A stretch of DNA of 64,000 bases, taken from Hydractinia symbiolongicarpus (taxonomy: Eukaryota > Cnidaria > Hydrozoa > Anthoathecata > Hydractiniidae). The translations under genes were made by a program, and so were the position numbers. Below the pieces are notes generated by a model. It did no database searches. It was given only the letters and a program-made list of their open reading frames with translations, and had not been told where the DNA came from. Where the stretch lies: the NCBI RefSeq assembly GCF_029227915.1, contig NC_079879.1:24676001-24740000 (forward strand), read 5' to 3'. Below, in pieces: positions 35,701 to 44,123 of this stretch. How positions within the stretch are numbered: position 1 is the first letter of the stretch; the number at the start of each line of letters is the position of its first letter.

Positions 35701-38299
35701 CCATTGTAATATTCAGTTAAAAACAATTAAATTAAATGTGTTCTAAACATTTATAATGCGGTCAAAATATTCAAATATGGCCAATGCCTATTTGTTGCTA
35801 TCCAGTGAGAAAAAAATGTCCGCAAAAGTAAAATGATTTCAACTTTGTAATTAAGATTAACGGGGGATTTTACGAAGCTAATCAAACAATGAATTCGCAG
35901 CGAAATGTATCTGAGCATGTGCAGTTTTGTGTGATTTGATATTGCTTCCAAAAAATTAGCTTCAAAGTGAAGTCGAAGCAGCTTCTACTTCTTAGCAGCA
36001 AAATATTTGCTGTAAACTTTTTAGCAATCTTCAGTGTTTGTTGTTAAAAAACACTCATTACTGCAAAATAATTTAAAATGACTGCCTTGTTTTTAATACC
36101 CACAACTGTTTAAATTTAGTAATTTAAATTTGGCACGTTTTTTGTTTTTCATAGAATTCAAAAAGATATTTTGCAGCTTATTCTCCAACAAATTTGCTAT
36201 TCACAATTCACTTCGTGAAAATCCCCCTTAGAAGCGCGTAATCACCCTGTAGGCAACTTTTTTTGAGGTACCTATTTTATTGCAAAAATTGCAAGATATA
36301 CATGAGAAGACATTATCCAGAAAATTTTATTGAAAACTGACAACCAGAACATGTTCAAATGTTTCATAGAAATAGCAAACCTACCCCAATTACTCTTCGC
36401 CTACAGAACCGCCATTACATTTCTTTGCATGAATCATGCGATAATAAACGCACAGCAAAACCGATCACATGATTGCTGGATTCATGCCATTACAGAAAAA
36501 ATTATGAATAAGGGAGAGCATCTGTAGCTGTGTTTCCAATGTAATGCTTTTATAAATGTATCAACAAAGTTCCGAACATGAAAAATCAGATAAATCAATC
36601 GAAGTTTCCGTGTTATTTTTTATTATTTAAATGTTTTAACTTGCTGAAATCAGACTTTTTTGCAACAACAACCTCTTCTTCCTGTTGTTTCTGAAGATAG
36701 CTTTGCCTCTCTAGCTGTCTTACTTATTGATTATTTTCCTTTGTTTAAACAGTTAGTTGTTTCCTTACGGAGACATTATCAGATCTATACAATTAGAATA
36801 CCTAAATTTTTAGAATTTCCCATTTTATTGCTCTAAATTTAATAATATCCATAATGCTTTAACTATCTTCAACCATCACAATGTGCATTCTCCCCCATTG
36901 GGTTTTTTTGCTCATAATATGCAATAATCCTGGTCATGCTAATAAAAAAAGACAGAGCGTGATAAACATTAATTATCATAATTATTAACCACGAGACAAT
37001 GTTGTGATTTCTTCCTTCTGTTTCGTTTTGTCTGTGGTCTCCAAAAACAATGGCGAATAGAATAAAGAGAAAATTATTTTTTTCTTTTGTGCTTTTCCAA
37101 TTAAAACTCTAGGATAAAATTTCTTTCCATTTTTTGATGCCATGTTTTGCAAAGAAAAATCAAGCCAAAAACAGCATGGTGAACGGAGGCCACCACATTG
37201 GTGATTTTATCGAACTCCATTTTAGAGCTCATTTAAAGTCAAGGTTGTTTGTTTACCTAGGGTTTCACACGAACATTTTGTAACGGCCTGCATATTGGAC
37301 AAGAATAAGAGGCCAACAAGATCGTTAAATATGGCGGCTAAAAAAAAACACAATAAAATCAAGATCTTAAAGTACCATTATTTCCATTTCTAGTACGTTT
37401 TACATCCTCAAATAACCTTTGCGATAATTCAATTGTACATGCGTTCCTACGGCTCTCCATCGTTTTACAATATCGTAAAGAAGGAGGTAAAAATCGTGTT
37501 TTTATGAGAGTTTGTTAGAGACGAAAGCGTGTTTTCTCCAGTTTTTTAACTTCCGTCGTATCAATTTCTTTCAAATTTTCAGGAAAAGTTAATGATAATA
37601 AGATACAACTTATGTGTACTTTTCATTAAAAACAAAACGTGACAAGAAAAGTTATCACGAAAAAACGTGTTTTCTCCTTAATACAGTAATAAAAGTGTGA
37701 TGTTTACCTCCTCCGATCGCAAAGTAAGCTGCGATGGAGTGCTGGTTTTTGTGAATTATCGTAAAGGTGTATTTTTAGGAAAGTCATAAGTCCGTCCGAA
37801 CTTCGAAGTAAATAAAAAAAATGTAGATGTTAATTTTTTTCGAAAAAAAGGGTGATTACGCACCTTAAAGAGCTGCTCAATAAATGAATAATTGCAAACA
37901 ACTGTTGAGCTTTTTTCTATCTAGCTATATCTATCAGGGGTGCTGTTGTACTTCTTAGGCTGTGACTTTTATGCACTGGTGAGTTTTTTGTGCCATGGGA
38001 TAGATTTGCGCTGCACCACTTATGGGCCACCGTACAATTAAGAATTCGACAACTCAATGTGATTCATTGATAATATTTTTGCAGTTAGCTAGCTAGCTAG
38101 CTAGCTTATCGAGTTTTCTACCATAAAGATTGTTAATTTTTTAGAAAAAAAACAAAGGGAAATACATGTGGCTATGATAAGTAGCATCTTTTTGTTTATA
38201 ATTGTATTACATTGACCTATATTGCTGAAACTTATACCAATAAAGACTGTTTATATTGTAGGTGAATATCCTTACCCTGAAAAAGCCTGCGTCCGCCAT
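26742..38299 (-). CDS. SRRM1: SRRM1 splicing coactivator with embedded PAF-acetylhydrolase (SGNH) domain
   Basis: Eleven minus-strand exons join in phase (1155 codons plus stop): 38276-38299, 33097-33186, 32850-32978, 32182-32352, 31798-31920, 30070-31139, 29454-29571, 27958-29321, 27607-27730, 27219-27338, 26742-26876. The start MADAGFFR followed by GTTSEQDSRFANKQKKLMK is the SRRM1 N-terminus. The PWI domain follows (VDVVKPWI-type core IDVVKPWIQKRI, then TGFLNGKNA and GELWKHLLSAQENIGGIPSD). The C-terminus has a Lys/His-rich block and LRERALKSMK, as in vertebrate SRRM1. Between lie long RS, SP and RE-repeat regions expected in a nuclear pre-mRNA splicing and 3'-end-processing coactivator. The sixth exon adds a full SGNH hydrolase of about 200 residues, not part of SRRM1 elsewhere to my knowledge. 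Without its ~250-residue surroundings the protein is about the 900 residues usual for SRRM1. Intron 1 is about 5.1 kb. Confidence 0.9.
27958..29321 (-). other. SRRM1: SRRM1 exon 8: RS/RE low-complexity domain
   Basis: This 1364 bp exon encodes about 454 residues of acidic-Ser, Arg-Ser and Arg-Glu repeats, for example RKREEEAKIRKEREREERER and repeated SEEE, SDDES and KRSRS blocks. This is the phase-separating or splicing-factor-binding type of region typical of SRRM1. It starts TTGCAACCC after a tttag acceptor and ends AAG|gtaaac. The opposite strand shows long shadow frames rich in Ser and Phe, which are artefacts of the codon bias. Confidence 0.88.
30414..31010 (-). other. SGNH/GDSL hydrolase domain (PAFAH1B-like) inside SRRM1 exon 6
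   Basis: Residues ~223-421 of the SRRM1 product align end to end with PAF acetylhydrolase IB catalytic subunits: LLLIGDSIIQGL (block I, Ser249), LNFGLGGDRTQNVLWRVENG (block II), VVIHVGTNN (block III), ILTGLLPR, and DHLHL (block V, Asp398 and His401). All catalytic and oxyanion-hole positions appear present, so hydrolase activity is possible. The region has no intron, and the same exon encodes SPPSPIKES before it and an SR-rich tract (SRSRS, SPRRSRSRSPRKS) after it. This is what insertion of a processed cDNA or an intronless gene into an RS exon would leave. Substrate is unknown; vertebrate relatives deacetylate PAF-like ether lipids. Confidence 0.9.
33187..38275 (-). other. SRRM1 intron 1 (~5.1 kb), repeat-bearing
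   Basis: The intron opens GTAAGG at 38275 and closes with ...ctttag at 33187. It contains an inverted-repeat element (35859-36229), a (GCTA)n run at 38087-38105 and several unassigned ORFs. The longest ORF (35206-35604, plus, 132 codons) resembles no family I know and lacks splice or promoter support. An intron this long next to the promoter may hold regulatory sites, but I cannot point to any. Confidence 0.7.
35859..36229. mobile_element. ~370 bp MITE in SRRM1 intron 1
   Basis: The left end cgggggattttacgaag is matched at the right by its near reverse complement (cttcgtgaaaatccccc). TTA-containing sequence abuts both outer ends (ttaac / ttaga), hinting at but not proving a TTA target. No ORF of note. 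A related gcgtaatcaccc end pair also occurs at 36237-36248 and 37850-37863. Confidence 0.5.
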
Positions 38300-38597
38300 A
38301 CTCCTTCCTTGTTTTGTCTATCCCGCGAGGACAGAAGTAGAATTTATAAACCGGTCTGTAGTTTAAAACAGTGACTATAGGTAGACAAAATCCGAAACTG
38401 AATAAAGTAAAATCAATAAAATATTTAATAAAAACTTAATTAGGGAAAAAAGTATAAATAAGTATATAACTAGGTTTTATTAAGCGAAGATTTTAAATTT
38501 TACAATTCAACTGTGGACATTTCATTGTAATTCAAACATACGGACTCTGGTCCTTTTTTTATTAAATTGCAAAAAGCTTTCACATGCACCAAACAAC
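38300..38597. promoter_or_regulatory. Divergent promoter region between SRRM1 and SURF6
   Basis: Only 298 bases separate the SRRM1 start codon (minus) from the SURF6 start codon (plus), so both 5' UTRs and core promoters must lie here unless SRRM1 has an upstream non-coding exon. I see no convincing TATA box. The stretch has a mirror of gtctatcccgcgaggacag and otherwise AT-rich sequence. A head-to-head pair of nuclear housekeeping genes is a common animal arrangement; co-regulation is inference. Confidence 0.6.
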
Positions 38598-39596
38598 ATG
38601 GCAGCTGACAATGTGGCAGAGGTTGAAAAGTTAAAAAATATAGTAAAAGAAACTACATGTTACTTTTCTTCTGTTGTGGAGCTTATTCCAGCTAAATTTT
38701 ATGTTCAAAATGAATTCGAGGACGGTAACGTTAAACCTGGTAGGAAGAAGAAGTTAAAACCAGAAAATAAAAAATTGCTGGCCAAAAAGGCCAAATTTCT
38801 AAAGTTAGATCCATCAAACCATAAGACTATATCTGAACTACAAAAAGAAGTGGAACGTAAAGAGACAGAGTATTTTGCAGAAGAGATTGTTGAAATTGCA
38901 GAACAAGTCCAACCTGTTAAGGTATCAAGTATTCCAAGTGCATCTTTGGATGAGTTGAGGGAGAAATTACATGCTAAAATGCATCATCTTAGAGGTAAAC
39001 GAAAGATTTTAGCTGAAGATGACAAGTTAAAAGTGAAAAATGCACGCATGGCGAAAAAAGATATAGATACAAAGAAAAAAAAACAAAGGAATGAAACTGA
39101 AAATATAAAACGTGTTAGTGAGCTTGAGGAGAAATCAATAAATGGCGATATAAAAAATATCAAGGGAGAGGTAGTTTTTAGTAAGTTTGATTTTGCCGTT
39201 GGTATATCTGACAATAAGAAAAAAAAGAAAGCGGATATTAAAAAATTATTACAAATTGCTGAGAAAAAGCAAGAAAAAATAAAGAATTTGCAACAAGAAG
39301 ATTCGGGTAAAGCAAATGCCTTAAAGAAAAAGATAGCATGGGACAATGCTGTCAAGAAAGCTGAAGGACAGAAACTTAAAGATGATCCTAAACTTCTTAA
39401 AAAGTCTATAAAAAGAAAGGAAAAGTTAAAAGAAAAAAGTAAGAAACGTTGGGATGATAGAACTGCTACTGTTGCTAATGAAAAAGAGGAAAAACAAAAA
39501 TTAAGAAAGCAACATTTAAGAGAGCGCAGGGATGAGAAATTAAATAAAAAGAAAGGAGTAAAAAAGGTCAAGAAAAAGTCAAGGCCTGGTTTTTAG
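38598..39596 (+). CDS. SURF6: SURF6-like ribosome-biogenesis protein
   Basis: Intronless frame of 332 residues with a good start context (caacATGG). The protein is very rich in Lys and Glu. The C-terminal half carries the SURF6/RRP14 signature: LDELREKLHAKMHHLRGKR, GEVVFSKFDF, WDNAVKKAEGQKLKDDPKLL, KKSIKRKEKLKEKSKKRWDD, and a basic tail ending in KKKSRPGF. SURF6 (yeast Rrp14) is a nucleolar RNA-binding protein needed for large and small ribosomal subunit assembly; multiple basic clusters fit nucleolar targeting. Length is close to that of other animal SURF6 proteins. A poly(A) signal AATAAA at 40054 is a possible end. It is divergent to SRRM1. The family call is firm; the N-terminal 100 residues are poorly conserved as usual. 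Confidence 0.93.
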   Translation: MAADNVAEVEKLKNIVKETTCYFSSVVELIPAKFYVQNEFEDGNVKPGRKKKLKPENKKLLAKKAKFLKLDPSNHKTISELQKEVERKETEYFAEEIVEIAEQVQPVKVSSIPSASLDELREKLHAKMHHLRGKRKILAEDDKLKVKNARMAKKDIDTKKKKQRNETENIKRVSELEEKSINGDIKNIKGEVVFSKFDFAVGISDNKKKKKADIKKLLQIAEKKQEKIKNLQQEDSGKANALKKKIAWDNAVKKAEGQKLKDDPKLLKKSIKRKEKLKEKSKKRWDDRTATVANEKEEKQKLRKQHLRERRDEKLNKKKGVKKVKKKSRPGF

Positions 39597-40053
39597 GGTT
39601 TGGATTTGGCATATAAATCACTTTTATTTTTTGTTGAAATACATATACTAATCTTATCAAATTCTGTTTTCATTTTACTCTTGACTTCAAGAAATTTTTA
39701 TTTCTGATTTAGTTTGAGCACTATATTTATCAGGCAAATTGTGTGCAGTCTTAATTTTACTTTTTTAAAATGTAATCCTCAAGATGTACTCATGGTGTGC
39801 ACATTTTTTTCATTTATGTTATAGTCAAGCTGGAATTTTATAGGCATGTATATATGCTTTTTTCAGAGATTACTTTATAAAAAGCTTTAGGCTCAGAAAG
39901 ACCGAAGTTTAAGAAACTTAGCAGGCTTAACAGTGATTAAACATAACTGAAAAATGAAAGAAAAAATCTCAACATAAAACTTTACAGAAGAAGTAACAAA
40001 GGATACTTTGAGATATAGATATGTATAAATATAATGTGTTATAAGTATCAAAC

Positions 40054-40059
40054 AATAAA
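40054..40059 (+). terminator. Candidate poly(A) signal for SURF6
   Basis: AATAAA lies about 460 bases after the SURF6 stop codon on the same strand. Other A-rich hexamer variants occur nearby, so this is only the best candidate. Confidence 0.35.
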
Positions 40060-40404
40060 AGCACTTTCATCTGATACTATACTGCGTCTGATATCAATCA
40101 CTTAATAGGGAACTAGTTTAAAGCAACTGTGCTAAAATTTGTAAGATTGCTTAGCAACTTAGTAAAAAAGTATGATATAAGCAACAAATTATATCTTGGA
40201 ATAATTAACGTTTGTTTTGCATAGGTTTATGGATAAATTGACAACCAAAAAACTACATTATTTGCGACGTTTCGGGTGTTTCACACACCCATTTTTAAGC
40301 AATCAAAAACGTACAAAGTTCTCCTAAATATATACAAGTTTAACAGTAACCATAGTTACAGATTAAATACTAATTGTATAAATACAATGGAGCAGATCTA
40401 ATGT

Positions 40405-40870
40405 TGTTATTCGACTGTGGACTATCCCGCATTATGAACAAACTCTCTTTAATCTGTAGCAAATACCGGTTCTTACCCCTAGAGAGTATACTAAAATTGT
40501 CAAGAGATGATGTGATGTGGCAGGCTTTAAGATGATCTTTAATTGCCGTGCAATTAGATGAGGTTGAACCTTTAGATGACGCGACGTCTCACCTATATAA
40601 GTGGCGTTGCAGCCACTGCATTTATATTTGAAAATGACGCCTGACGTTAACTCTTTGGGCAACAGGTCTTTAAATCTGAAGAAGTTAGATAAGCGAGTGT
40701 GAGTTCTGAAAACAACAGAAAGTTTACAACAATGCAAAGTAGATTTAAAAAGTTTTTCTAATTTCGTTCTGGTTTGTAAAGACCTAAGAAAGGGAGAACA
40801 ATCAAAATGTTTTTCTTCTCAGCTGTGTGGGTGGTGTGGGTCTTTGGTTTTGCGAGATATTGAAAAGTGT
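40405..40870 (-). pseudogene. Penelope-like element remnant with GIY-YIG endonuclease
   Basis: The minus-strand translation gives RTHTRLSNFFRFKDLLPKEL, then GVIFKYKCSGCNATYIGETS. This is the GIY-YIG endonuclease region found C-terminal to the reverse transcriptase in Penelope-like retroelements (KD.P, then YKC..C...YIGET.R). A second frame supplies DNFSILSRGKNRYLLQIKES, the usual domain end, so at least one frameshift has occurred. Upstream, KNILIVLPFL and TRTKLEKLFKSTLHCCKLS in different frames match the RT-endonuclease linker. The RT itself is not visible. An old truncated copy on the far side of the SURF6 3' region. Confidence 0.75.
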
Positions 40871-40929
40871 GATAAAAAGTGTTTTATGACCTTGTCAATA
40901 TATAGTTCTGGATAACTAACTAGGTTTAT

Positions 40930-40987
40930 GGGTAATCTCTTTTGTACTGAATAACAATGGGTAATCTCTTTTGAACTGAATAACAAT
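40930..40987. repeat. Short tandem duplication
   Basis: The block gggtaatctcttttg-actgaataacaat occurs twice in a row with one substitution. It is a simple local duplication. Confidence 0.7.
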
Positions 40988-41732
40988 TTACTCTGGGTTT
41001 TAGTTAAGATTTTGACATTAAATCAAGCAATCAACCTTCAAAAAAGATTTTTAAGAAACATTTCAGTGTCAAATAGGGAAAGCTTCTGAGGCTCAAAAAA
41101 TTATCAAAACTGTAAGGAACAGGTTTAACCAAATGGTTACATTATGTTTACACATTAGGACACGATTTTAAAAGTAAGGGAAAGGGGTAGTTTTTAACTT
41201 TTTAAACAAACTTTGTTATCTGATCTTATGCAGTACAATGCCTTATATTTAGTTGACTTCTTTGTCAAAAGCGCAGGCTACATTTGTGTACACTTGTCAT
41301 GTTTTCAAGGTCTCGCTAAAAAATAAAATTTTTTTACTTGCCAATTCCTACGTACCTCGATGGTACTAATTTTTAGTGTGTATTTTCGCGCTTTTTTTCC
41401 CACATTTTTACCCAAGTTGCGAAATTTACCAGTGACATATAATTCAAGGTAACAATTCGAGATCTCGTGACAAAATCCAGAAATATGTGAAGTTTTATCT
41501 CTGAGTGAATAGGAGAAAATTTATTTCACACAAAAAATAAATATTGATCGGTGATAGTGTGCTTATGTGAAAAAAGCAAAAATCTTTGATCAGCCAGAAC
41601 CAAATTTTATTAGTTGGCTTGGTTAGAAGCTATGGGGGGTAACAGGTACTCAGGTTTCTTGCGGAGTTTAAATCTAAAACAACTAAATATACATTAATGC
41701 ATAAAAAATAAAAACGAAAATAAAAAAATGGT

Positions 41733-41803
41733 TATCTTTTCTGATATCCGGGACAGCAATACGACCATGTCATAAAAATATAAGAAGCCCTGAGGCGAGG
41801 TTT
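41733..41803. mobile_element. Short copy of the CAACCTCG-family element
   Basis: ttatcttttctgatatccgg and acagcaatacgaccatg parallel the inner terminal repeat of the 5014-7764 element, and gccctgaggcgaggtt mirrors the opposite end. It is therefore a miniature derivative with both ends. Confidence 0.5.
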
Positions 41804-41879
41804 TAATTTAAATTTTGAAGTCGTGTTTAAGTCATGGAAGATGGCACAATTTTGACCTACTCGATTTATTTTGAATACG

Positions 41880-42062
41880 AAAACTTTGCTAATATAAACT
41901 TTCGCGAATCATGAACTTTTATCTAAAAAGCCTATTGCAAAGAGAATTAATTTCATCCTCATTTACTCAACTCCTATTTCTCATTGACTAAAAGGATTTT
42001 TACAAAAATATAGATATAATGTTTTCAAAGCATTCGCGAAAATAAATACTAGCAAAGTTTTT
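41880..42062. repeat. Inverted repeat with TTCGCGAA-type arms
   Basis: aaactttgctaatataaact with tttcgcgaat (41880-41909) is mirrored by attcgcgaaaataaatacta with gcaaagttt (42034-42062). The spacer is about 125 bases. It is MITE-like. Confidence 0.5.
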
Positions 42063-42290
42063 ACAAACAATTATCCGCGAAATTTTATAGCTGTAAAATG
42101 TAATTTTTTTGATCCGAGGAAATGTCTACCGGAGGAAATTAGAGAACAAACCTGCAAATGATTTGCAAGTGCAATTTTTAGATCAGCTGATTTGAATTTT
42201 GACATCTCTTTTTGTTTATGTTTTTGGGAAACAGAATCATCCCTTTAGCTCCTACGTATTTACACTTACTGATTAAGGTGTATAAGCCTT

Positions 42291-43219
42291 TACTTTTTTG
42301 TGCTTAATTGAAGGGGGGGGGACAAATTGCACGTTTTCGAATTTTTCACCCCTAAAATCATTTTAGAGTGACCCCCCCCCCATTTTATCGAAAATTGAGA
42401 ATGAGACCCTATCACCCCCCATAATAAGTTTTTTTGGATATCACAAAGCCGCATCTTTTCTTATAATCAAAGCACAACATACAGGTGAAAAATAACAAAT
42501 ATTAAGTAGATATACAATAGGTAAACATAGGTTATTGAGATTTATTAACCCGAGGTGATTTATATTCAACGACGCGCAGCGGAGTTGAATATAATATCAC
42601 TGAGGGTTAATAAATCCAATAACCTATGTTTACCTATTGTATATATGTTTTATTATATACCCAAAAGAGATTGTTATAATTAATATTACTTATTTTGTTT
42701 TGTGTTTGTTTTGTTTTCGTTTCATTTTATAGTGTAGATCGAAACACTTTTTTGTGAACTCGACATGTTTTCGAAATGTTGTTGAAATCGACACGGTACA
42801 AAGAGACAAAAAGTTCATTTCTTTTTTTTGAATGTTGAAACACAACACAAATTTTTAATTCAAAATTCTACGATAAAAATTAATGAGGCGGAAAGGATAA
42901 AATCAAAACATGCGTTTACGAATGTTTTGTCAAAACTATTGTTACGTCATAAGCATTGAATAATACGGGTGGAATACGGTTATTTATTCAATGGCTGTTT
43001 TTGCTTACGGGTATGTAATAACAACAAAAATGTCAGCACAGTTTATTCCTTAAACATGTCAAAAGCATTGTTATCTTTAGTTTTAGTTGTTTTACTAGTG
43101 TTATTTATTTACAGTTAGTCGTTATATTATGACCTTCCACTTTAAGAAATTTTCACCGGAGTACCCCCCCCCCTGCTTATTCGACCCCAACCCTCCCTAC
43201 AATTAAGCACAAAAAAGTA
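42291..43219. mobile_element. ~930 bp TIR element containing a long fold-back
   Basis: The end tacttttttgtgcttaattg (42291-42310) is mirrored by caattaagcacaaaaaagta (43200-43219) as a perfect 20-base inverted repeat. G and C homopolymer runs lie just inside both ends. Inside, 42511-42570 and 42584-42644 form a second, almost perfect 60-base palindrome around a GC-rich loop. No transposase frame is present, so the element is non-autonomous. Confidence 0.65.
42511..42644. repeat. 60 bp-arm near-perfect palindrome
   Basis: The left arm begins tatacaataggtaaacatag and the right arm ends with its reverse complement. The arms differ at only a few positions and the loop is gacgcgcagcgga. As RNA this would be a very stable hairpin. 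Confidence 0.8.
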
Positions 43220-43839
43220 ATGTGTTTAACAAGTGCCCTTAGAGGTACGGGTCACCCCCTTGCTATGTAAGTAGGCAGTTGAGTAGGCATTGTTGATGAA
43301 TACATAATGTATCGATTCAAACAACAGGACTAGTGCCGAATTTGCCAGAGCTCTTTTAATGCAATCTTAACTTACTTGGTTGGATACGTATATGTTTTTG
43401 CTGACATTGCCATTACAAAATTTCTCGAGGTTTGATGAATAAACAATCTCATTTTAGTAAATTATGACAAAAAGTCATCAATTTCGCTAAATTTTTTTTC
43501 GTGGAAAATTTTCTTCACATAATAAATTGTATTGAGAATGAATTCTCGAAAGAGGTAGACAATGTCTTATTTCATAAAGTTCCAGTATCGATGGATGATA
43601 ACGGATCCTGTACATGACATTTTAAAATATTAACAGGAGCTATAATTGATGCATTTAGTGGTAGTAGGTGCGTAAAGAAGTAAAGGAAAGTTTCGCTTTG
43701 TCATTTTAATGTCTCTCTCTTTCTTCACTCCAACGGTAACTATGTTGCATTACAGCCACAGATACATATATCATTGCTCTAACTTGCTTGCCTGTTACAT
43801 AAGCCGAGTCGCGGTCAGTAGATTGGATCAAATTGGCTG

Positions 43840-43925
43840 AGAACACTACATTTAAAGTGCGCCGGTATGGGGACTCGGACTTCCGAAGGCGCTGCCACTA
43901 CAACATCTCCCGCTGTTAACCTCGG
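43840..43925 (-). mobile_element. tRNA-like SINE head
   Basis: On the minus strand gatgttgtagtggcagcgc resembles a pol III A box and gaagtccgagtcccc a B box, in the right order and close to tRNA spacing. The sequence does not fold as a clean tRNA and lacks an identifiable anticodon arm, so a decayed SINE is more likely than a tRNA gene. Confidence 0.35.
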
Positions 43926-44080
43926 GATTCACTTCTTTAAATATAGATTAAAATTGTCTAAGAAGTGTATTTATGTATATGTGCATTTCTATTATTGCTG
44001 ACTGTTTTGTAAAGTTAAGAAAGAAGTATGAAAAGAGGAAGAGAAAGAACAATTATTATTTTAGACAAAATTATATACAC

Positions 44081-44086
44081 TTTATT
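44081..44086 (-). terminator. Candidate poly(A) signal for the SUEL-lectin receptor
   Basis: AATAAA on the minus strand, 38-43 bases beyond the stop codon of the receptor gene. Confidence 0.4.
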
Positions 44087-44123
44087 TTACAAAATCATTT
44101 AATAAAACATAAACAAAATGCAA

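Noticed and set aside
38984-39571. 195-codon minus-strand frame opposite SURF6
   Set aside because: Phe/Ser-rich shadow of a Lys-rich gene.
43840-43925. A functional tRNA gene
   Set aside because: A/B-box-like motifs exist, but no consistent cloverleaf or anticodon arm.
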